DNA of 64,000 nucleotides from Warburgia ugandensis (taxonomy: Eukaryota > Streptophyta > Magnoliopsida > Canellales > Canellaceae): NCBI GenBank assembly GCA_035236585.1, contig CP141132.1:20807945-20871944 (forward strand). Reading direction: 5' to 3'. Shown here one piece after another: positions 22,739 through 35,386 of this stretch. The notes beneath the pieces were generated by a model that saw only the letters and a list, made by a program, of their open reading frames with translations, did not search any database and had not been told where the DNA came from. Both the position numbers and the translations under genes were made by a program. Each line of letters opens with the position of its first letter. Position 1 is the stretch's first letter.

Positions 22739-25700
22739 TGTGACACCCCGGGTTTTACACAACATATATATACTAATTTTTAAAAAGCTGGGGTCCTTGT
22801 TTTAAGAACTTTGAATTTTAAAATCGACTAAAAACAAAAACTTGAATAAAAAATGTTCATTTCAAAAATCCCGAGAGTCATATGACCCACAAAATCATTA
22901 GTTAACGGTGGAATGATATTTCCATTTTTACAAAAAATTTGACAGAGTCTCCTCTATATTTTGGACCATCACATGCAATGCATGCGATACAACAATACTT
23001 AATAAATACAATAAACATAAACACACCACTAAGGAGACTCAGTCTCCATACCCATCCATCTAGCTCAATTATAATTCTTGATAAAACCATATACCTTAAC
23101 AGTAAATTAAAAATAAAAGATATAACAAATTGCCCACGGTCTTTCCAAGCATAGCCATCACATCCAATGTGAATGCATCCATACATCCAAGTCACCATGT
23201 AAACTATACAAATATACAATCCATAATAATAGCTGAGGTAAGGTTTTGAACACACCATGTCCATTATTGAAATTTCCTCTATGCATCCCATGAAGGCCTC
23301 CAACGTCCTCAACTACTCTGCCATCATGTCATACTTGCTACTTCTCTTTGTATTTGAGGTATTGCACAAAAATTGCAATGGCTCAGATAGCTATGCTCGT
23401 GTAGGTGATGACAATAATAATAAGGATAAACATTTAACATAGTATGAAAAGATCATACATCTAATCTTATGGTATGTGATAAAATATTGAACTCATGAAA
23501 ACAGTTCTAGTATAATTTCAAATATGAAATAAATGATGATGAAGTATAACATAATTAGCTTCAAAATCAATTAAATCAGTGGCAATATCCAAGGCATCAA
23601 AGGCCATAATATTGCTAAAAGTAAGGCAATGAATCTAAGCCACCTAATGTTCCAAACATGCTGAGAAAATAATGCTTCGTAAGCTTTTCAAATGACAATA
23701 TCAAATCGATGTAACTTATGCCAACCACATGTCTGAAAACTTGTCAAATTAACTGAACTTCTAAGGCTCATAAATATGCCAAAATTATGTTAATACAAAA
23801 CATCAAAAGCGTAGAGAATATATCAATAAATTTGCGTATCGACATCAACGACACCCTCACACAGGGGTCTCAAGAGTGTTAAAATCACATCAATGTAATG
23901 CATCAAATACACAAGGAATATCTCAATGAATATAAATTCCATCAATGCTGGGCACCCTAACATGAGGATCCCATGAGTGTACCATATACTCGTATGTCCA
24001 ATCATGAGTACTCATACCAATCCTCCACGCGTCATCATGCTATGGGTAAACAGGGAATATCCATCCTGGTGTGTTCTCTACATAATATAATAAAATTAAT
24101 TATTAAGAAGTGCATGGACCGCTATGTTACAATGGTAACCAACTCCCCGGTCTACCATTGCCGATCCATGTCAACACCAGAATGTGAGACAAAGCATCTG
24201 TCTCTCATGGGTGAGGATCAGAGCTATAGTGTGGATTACCTATGATACCACTCCCTATGGTGTTCGCCCTTCTATGAGGCAGGTGTCTAATCATAATCAT
24301 CATAAGTTAGAGGGCGGGTGGCTTGCCCTACAACCCTCTTAGTGTAACGTCCATCGAGCAAAAACACCCATCATAAATATGTAAAACATGAAAATCATTA
24401 GACAAATTAGAGTTGATAAATAGAATGAATTCCTTTAGTGAATAATGAAATCCAGGAGCACTTGTGGCTTGCCATCTCAATGCACTATCTTCATCCCAGG
24501 GTTAGCCTCTATAGAGACTAGCCACTAAGCCTCCTCCACCAAGTCCACGGTAAAACCAGTGATAAAATAAGGCATCCAAGTGCCTTAACATGCAAAAGTG
24601 AATAAAATCACCATCTGATGACTTCACAGGTCATAGGAGTATGCTAAAATCATGCTTCCATGGAAAATGGTGATCAATGAGATCATGCATGCATGCATGC
24701 ATCAGTTACAAATAAGACAAATATCTTAATCAATATCATGATATAATAATATATGCATAAAATTCATTCATAATCACAGAGTTGATGAGATGAAAAGCTA
24801 TAATTTCAAAACAACATGCCCATTATTAATCATCATCACCTACCTCATATGACAAAACTTGCATGTACCTCTTAAATCACAATTGAACTTTAGTCTAGCA
24901 TAGTCTACCTCAATCCCACTACCTAGATACACATCACATCTAGGTCTCATTTAGAATCCAAGTTATCCAAGTTGGATTCTTAATTATAAAACAACATTAT
25001 ATTTCCATATCTCAATATATCATGTTTCAATACAATCCAATGGTTCACAGCCATGGAATCTGTTGGGGCTCGCCCTAGTTGGCTAATAATTCAAATCACA
25101 CTAAATGGGGTCTACTAATAAGCATATGGTTCCTCTTCTTAATTATGTCATAATGTATAACAGGGCTATCATACTCAAATCAAGTCAATCTCAGGTACTT
25201 TATGGTTTAATCAGCCAATCAAGCACTATTATATGCAAATCATGCACAATCTTATGTAATTACAACTAAATCAATAAAATCAACTAGTTAGAATGATAAT
25301 TCTACCTCATGTATGTCCATCTGAAGGATATCTAGCTGTCCATGTTGCTAGATCATCAACCGATCGCCTTGAAAGTGATTAATCTAAGATATCCATACTA
25401 ATTTGGTCAAAATTCTCCACACGATCATCCTAGATCAAAGAATAAATTAGTAATTCTAATCAAATAATCTTAATAATTCATTCAAATAGTATGATCATTG
25501 CACTTGATCCAATTTCATACCCAAATCCTTAGTTGATCTCAGTCGGTGATTAAGATCGACTAGATCATCTCACAAATGCCCCAGATCCAATATATCTTAC
25601 ATGGATCTTGATCTACACCATGGACAGTTCAAATGTTACAAATCTCACATCATGAATTCCTTATTGGATCGCATCCAAATTGGATGCTCAAATGATCCTC

Positions 25701-26587
25701 CATCAAAAATCTAACCATCCCATAGCATTGATCATATCAAAATACGCCTAGGGTGTGTTTTTCACTAAGTTTCACAAGTCGTCGGCTTTGATTGGCCATT
25801 GCCAAAGAATGTAATTGGCGATTGCTGCTGATGACCCATTTCTTAATGGATCTCCAAATTTTTTAATGGGAGTTCTAGATCTGCATCTTGCCTACAATTC
25901 TATAAAACTTGGTGAAGATCTAATGTTGTTTGATGCCAAAAAATGCCAAAAGTGGGTTTTAGCCATCGAATTTTTGCCATTCGTTGGCGTCATCTTCTAC
26001 AACATGAATCTTCCTCCTTACTTGCCTGATTGCCATGATTCTTGAGGGATTTTGATTGCATGGTCTGGCTAAAGAGAATGATCGGCTTAGATCCTAGATT
26101 TGAGCCATCTCATCTCTGATGGCTCTATGAAATTTGGCACTCGAAAACCCAAATTTTTTGCCTCGCCACATCAATCACCATTCCCAGTGGATGGCTTCGC
26201 CCCACTCTCTCCCTTTCTCCTCTCCTTCCTCCTTCCTCCTTCCTCCTTCCCATTTTCATTCTCTTTTTACCATTATGATCGGCAATGGGTGATAGTCATT
26301 GACTGTCACCTTTCTTAAAGAAGGGGGGTGCCGTTATCAAAACAACACCTCCCTTTTGTAAATATCCTTTTTTTTACCAAAATGCCCTCCTAGTTTGAAT
26401 CATCATATCTTCTCCATATGAACTTTGATTTTTGTGCCATTTATGCTGTTGGAATCTTCTTGACACGTACATTCCAAATTTGATGGTTTTAAGTTCCATT
26501 TTTTTAGCTTTCAAAGGGGTCATTTCAATAGAATTCAATTTTCATGGAGTTCAATTCCTGATTTTATTTTTAATTAAAAATGTAACA
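22739..26587 (-). repeat. Tekay-type LTR B nested in LTR A
   Basis: Starts TGTGACACCCCGGGTTTT and ends AATGTAACA. Blocks around 23990-24360 (GAGTACTCATACCAATCCTCC, then CCATGATACCACT-like text and AAACACCCATCATAAATATG) closely match the Tekay LTR at 2880-3250, so it belongs to the same group. There is no internal region next to it. Flanks gagca and taaca agree at only 3 of 5 positions, so the TSD is decayed or my end is slightly off. The frames at 22902-26318 are not genes. Confidence 0.65.
24684..24700 (+). repeat. GCAT tetranucleotide repeat
   Basis: Short GCATGCATGCATGCATG run inside LTR B; a simple repeat that is also self-complementary. Confidence 0.8.
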
Positions 26588-26623
26588 TAACACACATAAA
26601 ATGACCCAAAATTGAGGGTTGTT

Positions 26624-26677
<54 letters not shown>

Positions 26678-27329
26678 GCATGCATGCTAGAGAAGAAACA
26701 AGAAAGGTGGTTGGATGGGTTTGTTGGGTTAGGGATGATGTGTGGATGGATGGCCGTTCTTTTGTCCCTGTGCCTCACGTTGGTAGATGCTCTGGAGGGA
26801 CAGAAGAGAGAGAAAGTGCAAGAGAAAGAGAAAGGGAAGAGGGAGGAAAGGAAGGAAAATGGAGAGGGAAGAGGTAGAGAGTTAGTGGAAAAATTCGTAA
26901 GCTATTTTAGATTTATTATATATATATATTTTATCTTTTATTTACTTTTATTATTTTTTATCAAAAAGTGGCTTCTCATGATTACAACTTTAATCATTAC
27001 AAATTCTTATACATGATGACTCATGGCCCACCTAACTTGTTGTGGGGCCCACATAAAAGTAAAATTACCATTTTTTCCTTACTTAATGAAATTAAATTCC
27101 AAAAATTAAGAAAGATATAAAAATTTCATCTGAACTCGAATTTTAGTGTTCTTTATGTCATTGGACTCAAATTTTCAAGTACAATCAAAATATTCATATT
27201 TCAACTCCTGATTCCATTTCTATAAAAAGTTAACTTTCTTAGAATCTCAAATTCCAATTCTTCTTTCAAGATTTTCAACTCACATCTTCAATAAATCAAA
27301 TATATTAAAAAAATTGGGGTTATTGAACA
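26588..27329 (-). repeat. Tekay-type LTR A, remaining part
   Basis: Contains a GA microsatellite, a purine-rich stretch and an LTR tail ending GGGGTTATTGAACA, comparable with GGTATTACA in the Tekay element. After it the host Athila-type LTR resumes (agctcttacacttag from about 27347, matching 34912). The exact end is uncertain between 27329 and 27342, where GCCAATGG echoes GCCATGG at 19621-19627. Confidence 0.6.
26626..26675 (+). repeat. (GA)n microsatellite
   Basis: About 50 bp of uninterrupted AG repeat. The ERERER frames across it on either strand are artefacts. Confidence 0.95.
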
Positions 27330-27703
27330 TAAAGCCAAGCCAATGGAGCTCTTACACTTAGCCATCAAGCCACATAAGCTAAGCTACGTGGAAGGCCATG
27401 ATTGGATGAAAATCTAAAGAATTATCCTTGAATTTATGGAGATATGTTGAAGATAATTGAGGGAAAATCCATTAAGATAAGTAACATGTGGGCAAATAGG
27501 AAGAGGCCTCTCCATTTTTAATTTTTAATTTTATGTTTTTTTAACACTTTTCTCTCTCTTTCCACCTCCCCACTAAGATGCACAACGAATTACAAAGAGT
27601 CATATATTTCTAACACCTCCCCACCTTCCAAAACTACTATTCCAACCATCTAACCAATCCTCACTTCCCAGGAAACCACCTGGCCAATCACTTTTCCCAT
27701 AAC

Positions 27704-28109
<406 letters not shown>

Positions 28110-29667
28110 AGCTAGCCACTTGTTATCTCTTGAAAACCTTAGCTAACCAATCATCCTAACCATCCAATTCTCTTTATTTGTCATCCCCACCCTACCTTTA
28201 CCTTAGGACATCATAAAAAACTTAGTAAACAAAACATAGAAGGGCTAAAAGGGATTAAAAAAAGGGAACTTTTGAAGGAAGAAAAGAACCCCTCCTCCAA
28301 AGTGAAGAGCCATCCTCTTCCTTCTGTTCTCCCGTTACCTCTTTGCATTCAAGGATTTTCTCTTAGGGTGGCTGCAATCTCTCCTAATGTCCTATGCATG
28401 ATTTAAAGGTTTTATTCCTTAGTTCTTCAAGTAAAAGTTAGTTGGTTCCTTTGTCATCTTTCACTCTTTGTTTGATCTTGGTTTCCATAGTTTCTTAGTT
28501 TAATGCTTTTACATTCCCTTTGTTCCTCTTGCTTGTATATTCAAGATCCAAGGTTGCTTTTCCCTTTAAGTTACAAACAAGGGAAATCCACCTTGAGTCT
28601 ATCATTTTTCCTTGTTTTTAATTGCCCTTAGATCTCCTTTAGTTTCATTGAAATCCTTTCTTGTTTTCCTTAGTGTTACTCAGGCTTTCCCTTTAGTTTT
28701 TAGTGGATTTTCTCTTGATTTCTATACTTGCTTATTCATAATTGATGTTGGAACATTGAAGAAGGTTTATCTTGTAGTTTTGGGTTGCTTAATATCGAGT
28801 GGCATTCATTGTTATAGGACATAATTTTCAAATTTGGATTGCATGTATTGTGGGCTTTGTTTTGATGAATTTTAATGCAATTCAATAAAGTTAATTGGAG
28901 TTTTCAATTCATGCTTGTGTCTAGATGTTATTTGTCTTCATTCATGAATTTTGCATGCATTGGAATTGTTTAATTCCATGGTTTTCATGTTCCATCAAGT
29001 GAATGATTTATATAGCATGCTGTTGGAAATTTTCTTTATGGTTTGTTATTTTTAATTTTTAGAGCCATACACTTTATGTTCACTTGAATTTTTAAGATCT
29101 CAATTAGATTATTAGATTATTGAATTGATGCTTGAGTAAGATTGTGTGCTTTAGGTTTTCAAAGTAGTTAATTAGATTCATCCCTACCTAATGAATCATG
29201 CATACCATTCCATGGTTACACGATTGATACTTGGGGTGGTTTTCCTTTCTTTGATTAATTAGTAATTGCTTTCATTTGTTTTATTGTCTAGTTGTAGTTT
29301 AGTTTAGATTTCACTGTTTATAAGATGCATCTTACTTTAGTTTCTAAATTCTTAGTTTAGGAAAGTTTTAAATTTAAAAAATTTTCATTTAGGAATGTTT
29401 TATTGTTAGAATTTGTGTTTTAGGAAAGTTTTAAAGTTTAGCATGTACTTTTAGCATAGTTCCATCTTTCATATCTTGCATTCGTTTTTAGTTTCAATCA
29501 TTAGTTTAGGTTAAAAATCCTAAGATGTTTTGCTAGGTTAGATAATTTTAGGAAGGACCCACTAGTCACACATCCGTTCAGTTCCTCGTTGGAGTGAACT
29601 CCTTGGATGAATTACTACATTTGAATCGTGTACTTACGAGTTTCAACTTAAAATTACAACAAGTTTT

Positions 29668-29688
29668 TGGCACCATTTTTGGGGAATC
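29668..29688 (+). other. Degenerate tRNA-Asp primer-binding site
   Basis: TGGCACCATTTTTGGGGAATC, six bases after the LTR end, compares with TGGCGCCGTTGCCGGGGATC, the complement of the plant tRNA-Asp 3' end used by Athila elements. It identifies the upstream LTR as 5' and supports the Athila relationship. Confidence 0.75.
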
Positions 29689-31099
29689 ATAACTGTTTGT
29701 ATAAGTGGACCATACCTTAGATTATATACCTCTAGTTTAGGTTTAGGATGCATTAGTTTAGGGTTTTGCATTATTTTTTCATTTATTTGCTATTTCCTTA
29801 TATTAACCATTATTGTTTGATTTTCGTGTGAGAAAAATTGGCAAAGAAGCAATGACAATCTTGTAGGCCATGGCTTCATCAACATAGATTAAATTTTCAT
29901 TGCTTTTCTAGATTAAGATTTGAGTAAAATTATAATGGGGCCCATGGTAATTCTAATTCTAATTTTATTTAATTTTTAAATGGGTTGTAATAATACAAGA
30001 TAAGTGTGGGGTATGGTGGCCCACACTTGATCTTCATCGGACCCCTCATTGTGAGCAATCCTCACCCAAATTTTAATTTTTAGGATATAGTGCATTTAGT
30101 ATAATTTTGCATTTGTGATGGTAGTATAAATTATATATATTAGGGTTGTGCCTTGATAACCATTGCATAATACTTAGGATTGTTGCATTAGTTCAAGCAC
30201 CCATTTAACATTGGTTAGCCTGAGCTTGACTATAGCCAAAGCATAGGGTGCATGGTTATAGTATCCCATATATTAAGGTTCCTGACCCTTTGTTAAGTAG
30301 CATATAAATAGGCATTAGTTTGAATTTTGTTTTGTATTGCATGTTTACAACTTTTTGGTGGAATGGAACTTAATGCTGGTAAGGGTCCCATAGGAAGCCT
30401 TATAAGATAAGGACTGGATTTCATCACAAGCTCCTTAACCCACTTAAGAATCAATCAACAGCCTTGTATGTCACGATCTCAACCCTTGAACATAAATTTA
30501 AAACAAGTAGAAAGAGACTTAGGGTATGGATCTTATAGAACCCTTTTAGAAGGATGAGACATAATGTCACTCCAGTGGCTTTAGCACAGTAGTTATAATG
30601 GGTGTCTTAAAATCCAAGAGATTTTTTCACTCCTTCTATTGACATCAATTGAGGTCTAAATGCCTCCTGACACGAGGATTATACTAACCACTTTAGAGCA
30701 ACACCCAACTAGTAAGCAGTAGTCAAATTTGGATATAAGGAGGAGCTGTCTAGATCTAAGTCTAAGAACCTACCACCTATGTAGTAAGAAAAGATAATCA
30801 ATACATTGCTTGATTAGTGAATGCTAAGATTTGATTGTGCATCATTTAGCTTTGGACTAGCATTTAGGATTCATATAGTTAGGGTTTTACATTTAAAAAC
30901 TTTACCCAATTGATTGTATATAACGATTTGTTTCATTGTATACAAAGTTGAGAACAAAGGCTTATTGAGCTGGGGGTAGATTTCATAGATTAGATACAAC
31001 AATAGATAGGATAGATACTATAAAAAGTTAATTGCTTAAGATGATAGCTTCTAGGCAAGCTACTCAATAGTATTAGTACCATAATGACTATCCCTATTT
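29689..31099 (+). other. Internal leader region of non-autonomous element
   Basis: Non-coding by eye. From about 29980 (TTGTAATAATACAAGATAAG, GTGTGGGGTATGGTG, CACACTTGATCTTCAT) to about 30700 it is related to 41490-42140 of the gag-pol-bearing Athila region, showing common ancestry of the leader, where a packaging signal would lie. Confidence 0.6.
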
Positions 31100-31760
31100 T
31101 GAGCATCCCTATACCACTCCTACATGGTCATCAAGCTCCAATTACAATGAATATTATCAGGAGCCAATGGATGCACCTAGTGCATTTACACATCCTAGTA
31201 ATGACTACTATCCTGAAATAGTCTATCAAAATGGATGTACTAGGAATCACGAACAATCATGGTCTCAGGATTACAATACCTGGAAGAACCACAATGGTCC
31301 CGCCTCAGTCAACACTACAATGATTATTCATATTATCAGGGTCAACCATCATGGATTCAACCTACTCAGCCCTTTTTTAGCATCCCCAAAACCACGTCAA
31401 TACCAACCCTATGAGCCATTTACTCTATAGCTTGAAGAACCACCATTAGAAGAGAATACGCAACAAATTTGTGAGAGAATAGAACAAATCATGGATACCA
31501 TTGAAAAGGAGAATGAGAAAATGAAACAAGAGAGGGAGGAATGGGAAAAGAAAATGAAACCAATATGGGAAAATACTGAAAGAAACATTGTTGAATTTAT
31601 AAAGACGATTGAGGAATTCTAACCAATTGGGGATAATAAAGACCCATTTATTACTAATAATAGGATGAAAATTTCTTATGATCATTTTGAGCCACTAAGT
31701 CCACAACCATCCATAGAAACCTGCCACTCATATCTACTCGAGCCATTCATGCTCCTTGTT
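31100..31760 (+). pseudogene. Tyr/Gln/Pro-rich and coiled-coil ORF of non-autonomous element, N-terminal part
   Basis: With two or three frame changes the plus strand encodes a Tyr/Gln/Pro-rich stretch (YYQGQPSWIQPTQPFFS, then PRQYQPYEP). A charged segment predicted to form a coiled coil follows (31450-31620: ICERIEQIMDTIEKENEKMK, then QEREEWEKKMKPIW). A stop follows IEEF. The minus-strand copy at 62950-63580 encodes recognisably the same text. The style recalls low-complexity N-terminal gag regions, but I see no gag core or zinc knuckle. The minus frame at 31446-31685 is a shadow. Function unknown. Confidence 0.6.
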
Positions 31761-32200
31761 ACAATTATGATGAAGAGACTTCCATTGATGACGATAATGA
31801 ACCCTTAGAAACATTCAATCCAGATCCTCTAGGATCATGTCTTGCTCATTTTTATGATTTTGATGAAGGCACATCTATTGTTGAGGTGAATGTGTTGTTG
31901 GACACTGTGCCATTAATGAACACTTCCCAATGACAAGCTAGAGTAGAACCACTTATAGATCTTGAAATTTCAATTGAGCCATGCAATGTAGAAGATGTAC
32001 TTGATTCGAACTACAAAACTTATTTGAGCATTCATTAGAAAGTAATATAGGCCCAATTGAAACCTTACTTGTGCTAGAAGAACAAGAAGAAAAAGAGGCC
32101 ATTGATATATTTGCCCTACATCAGCCAACTCTAGGGTACACTTTAGAAGATACTAAAGGTTTAAGCTTCAACATGTCCCCGCCTCTAATAATACAAGAGT
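31761..32200 (+). pseudogene. Acidic middle part of the same ORF
   Basis: Plus-strand text EETSIDDDNEPLETFNPDPL and SCLAHFYDFDEGTSIVEVNV, followed by VEPLIDLEISIEPCNVEDVL and further Glu-rich stretches, is strongly acidic and broken by several stops. It links the coiled-coil part to the repeated C-terminal module. No match to a family I recognise. Confidence 0.5.
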
Positions 32201-32259
32201 AACCTTTTTGGGAAGGGTAGAGACGCCTTATACCCCCATTTCATGACAATGTAAGGGAA

Positions 32260-32625
32260 ATGGAGGACAAAGATAAACTGAGCATACTGGTCAATGCTAT
32301 CCCTAAAATTGGTAAAAATAAGGACCATTCATCCCCATATGGTCTAACAAATTTTAACTCCATGGTAATTCAAGATGTCATTGTATTACCATGGCTCAAA
32401 ATACAAGGTAGAGGAATTATGTTGACTACCATGAAATTTTAAAGATGGAGGATCATCAACGTGATTCCACCAAATTTAAAATTGTGGCGGTCTGTTTGGT
32501 TATAATGATATCACCACTTACAATTTCAAGGTAGAGAATGTATATAGACTACTGTGAGATTTTGAAGTGGCGTGAGAAATCTTTCCATTTCATTCTTAGG
32601 ATTAGAATTAGGAAAAATTAGTTGA
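32260..32625 (+). pseudogene. C-terminal two-module region (YGPT/RWR repeat), plus copy
   Basis: Two tandem modules of about 38 residues. Module 1 starts SSPYGLTNFNSMVIQDVIVL and, after a one-base shift near 32405, continues with a stop at the RWR tryptophan codon, then RNYVDYHEILK. Module 2 reads TKFKIVAVCLVIMISPLTIS, again a stop at the RWR tryptophan, then MYIDYCEILKWREKSFHF. Both tryptophans are TAG where the minus copy at 62097-62435 has TGG. The conserved tail FILRIRIRKN ends the ORF. I do not know this domain. It lies where pol would be in an autonomous element. Confidence 0.6.
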
Positions 32626-34331
32626 ATTAGCTAGGTATAGGTTTAGATGGTTAGGTTACTTATAGGCCACATCTAGCTGAAGACGTTAAACTTAGCACTC
32701 ACTAGGAGGAAACGGAGTAATTTTTTAGAATGTCTCATTATTTTGCATTACCCTTTCATCATTTAGGTGCCCTATATTTCAAAACATTGAGGACAATGTT
32801 TAGTTCAGGATAGGGGTGTAGAAATGAAATTTCTATGTTTTTCTTGCATTTTGTGAATTTTCTTTTGATAAGTTCCTTTATAGGGATGAGAATTTAAAAT
32901 TTTTGAATATTTAGTTATCTTTTGAAATTTAGATATTTATAGAGTTGCATACAATTAGTTTACTATTTTATTCTTATTCTAATGTATCTCATTAAAAATT
33001 AAACTTGAAATATAAATTGCACAAAAGAACTATGTCTAGTTTAAGTTGGAGAGAAAAATATAACTTGAAGATCCTAGAGACGATCTATGGAGACTTAGAA
33101 CCCAAGTGAATTTTGAGCCATTCTTCCTTTTTTGAGGGTTATACATAAATTCAAAATTTTCTTCAATAGACATTAGTTCTTAGTTGGTCTCATTATTTTT
33201 CATCTTGGTCAATTATTGAGAAATCACAAAAATATTATATCATATATCTCTTAAGTTTATGATCATTTTAAGTCATGTGAATCTTAGAAATGATAGAGGC
33301 CATCATTGATAAACTCAGAGGCTTTAGCCTTCCCTATACTATTTTCTTCTATCCCATTGAGCCTTTAAAATATTAGCCTTTTCTTTGTTTGCCAAACAAC
33401 CTTTATCTATATTGGACTCCTAATATATATCCATTACCCTTTTGTTTTAGAAATATGTAGAGAAGATTGAAGGACATCTTTAAAAAAAAGTACGAACAAT
33501 ATAATTCGTGAAAAAAAAAATGTTCACTCTTATGAGGAAAAATAGAAAAGTTGTGAATACACTGATAGAAGACCTTTAAATACTTTTCAAATAACTTTGT
33601 TTACTTTTATATCCATTCTTTTGATAACCCTTACCTAAGCCAATGTTTCATCCTAATAGAAGTCCTAACTTGATCTTCGGAATAGTATGACGTGGATATG
33701 GTTATGAATGAGCAAGGAATTTGGTAAAGTGTAATATTCTTAGTAGTTAATATCCTTTCATGAGACCATTATCATTCTTTCTAAGTTATGTTCTTTTGTT
33801 TAATATGTGCAATTTTTGGATTTGATGAACAATATTTTACTCACATATTAATGAGAGATTAAAACCTTTCTAAGTGACTTCTTGAGTTTTAAGTATATCT
33901 TGTGAAAATTGAAATCAAAGCATACATTTGGATGGTAATTTAGGTTATATTTGACTTGAAAAATATAATTATATATCAGCTATAGCACACATTTAGCTTC
34001 CAAAGTTTAATAAAATAATGGGATATCTTTAGCACAAGGGTTATATTTAGAATCTTTTTATTCATTTATATTAGCCGTTAAAGTTAAGTATTTAATGTAA
34101 GTTGAATAATATAAAAATGTTCTCAGATGAATAAAGTATTTTCATAAAATTTTTGAGGGCATATTCATTGCAAACCCTTATGTGGCATAGCTTGTCTACT
34201 AAGAGAAACCTAGGGGTTCAAAGGCTTATTGCATATGCTAAGTGCAATCATGAGTACCTACAAAAGTGGCACTTTATATCATTAAAAAATAATAATTATT
34301 TCATGTTTTTCTTGGGAACTATGAAAAATGC
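32626..34331 (+). other. 3' untranslated internal region of non-autonomous element
   Basis: AT-rich, with no coding signal. Contains a decayed form of the AGCGCT...GGCAACCC block (near 32690-32720), clearer in the minus copy (62000-62030), and a block near 33100-33400 (GAGGGTTATACATAAATTC; CATTGAGCCT) shared with 50700-50995 of the Athila gag-pol region. Frame 34153-34347 is chance. Confidence 0.55.
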
Positions 34332-34340
34332 TGGATGGGG
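34332..34340 (+). other. Polypurine tract of non-autonomous element
   Basis: TGGATGGGG four bases before the 3' LTR start. The minus-strand sister element has GGTTGGAGGG directly before its LTR (60334-60343). Confidence 0.6.
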
Positions 34341-35296
34341 CCTATGATAAGTGTTTATATTTGCATACAAACCACTCAATTAGTTACCCATGTGTTATAC
34401 TTATTGGGGCAAAATAGGGTTATTGACCAAAATTTGTAACACATGCATTTTTTACCTAATGGCTAAGAAATTTGATATTTTGTAGGTATAAAGGCTAATT
34501 CGAGGTAAGTGTATGATTAATCAAATTTTTCTAGATTTAATTAGAGGTTTTAACTTTTTGTAGGAAGCAAGATGATGATTTAACGGTAGAGATTGATCGA
34601 GATGAAAATTGAAGATCAAATCAAAAGATCGAGTCAGGCCTAAAATTCATCAACCCAACATGAGATGAAGGATGAAGATCATTTTTTTTTTTTTGATAAG
34701 CAATGTATGCAATCAAAAGACCCAAAGGTGGAAAAAGTTGACCCATGCGCAAGCCATGCAAAGTCCACTACCTTTGCATGGGTTTCACTTTAGCCACTTA
34801 GCCATATTCAAGCCATGAACAAGGTGATAAGCTAAGGAGCCAAGCGAGCTACCATAGCCAAGGTTTTGAGCCATCAAGCTAAGCCAAGAAATCCATTTAA
34901 GCTAGTTATGAAGCTCTCAAACTTAGCCATCAAGGCATATAAGCTAAGTTACATGGGAGACCATGATTGGAGGCAAATCCAAAGAATTAATCCTTGGGAT
35001 TCATGGGAATATTTTGAAGATAATTGAGGGAAAATTCATATGGATAAGATATCATGTAGACCAAAAGGAAGAGATCTCTCCATTTTTTTTAATGATTTTT
35101 TGCATTTTTTCCACTTTTTTCTCACTTTTCACCTTACCACTAAGATGCACTACCAATTTCACTTTTCATTTACGTGTCCTATCTTTCTTAGGCTTCCAAC
35201 CTTCTATTCTAACTATCTAACCAATCTTCACTTCCCAAGAAACCACGTAGCCAATCACTTTTCCCCACTTCACCTCTCTTTCTTAACTTTTCATAT

Positions 35297-35300
<4 letters not shown>

Positions 35301-35382
<82 letters not shown>
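35301..35382 (+). repeat. (CT)n microsatellite in 3' LTR
   Basis: About 82 bp of uninterrupted CT; the shorter counterpart of 27709-27880 in the 5' LTR. Confidence 0.97.

Positions 35383-35386
<4 letters not shown>

Noticed and set aside
22902-23312. 136-codon minus frame with hydrophobic stretches
   Set aside because: Lies wholly inside Tekay-type LTR B. The hydrophobicity comes from AT-rich composition, and the homologous Tekay LTRs do not keep the frame.
26612-27016. 134-codon plus frame starting within a GA repeat
   Set aside because: Opens only because of the GA repeat and purine-rich LTR sequence; no recognisable domain.
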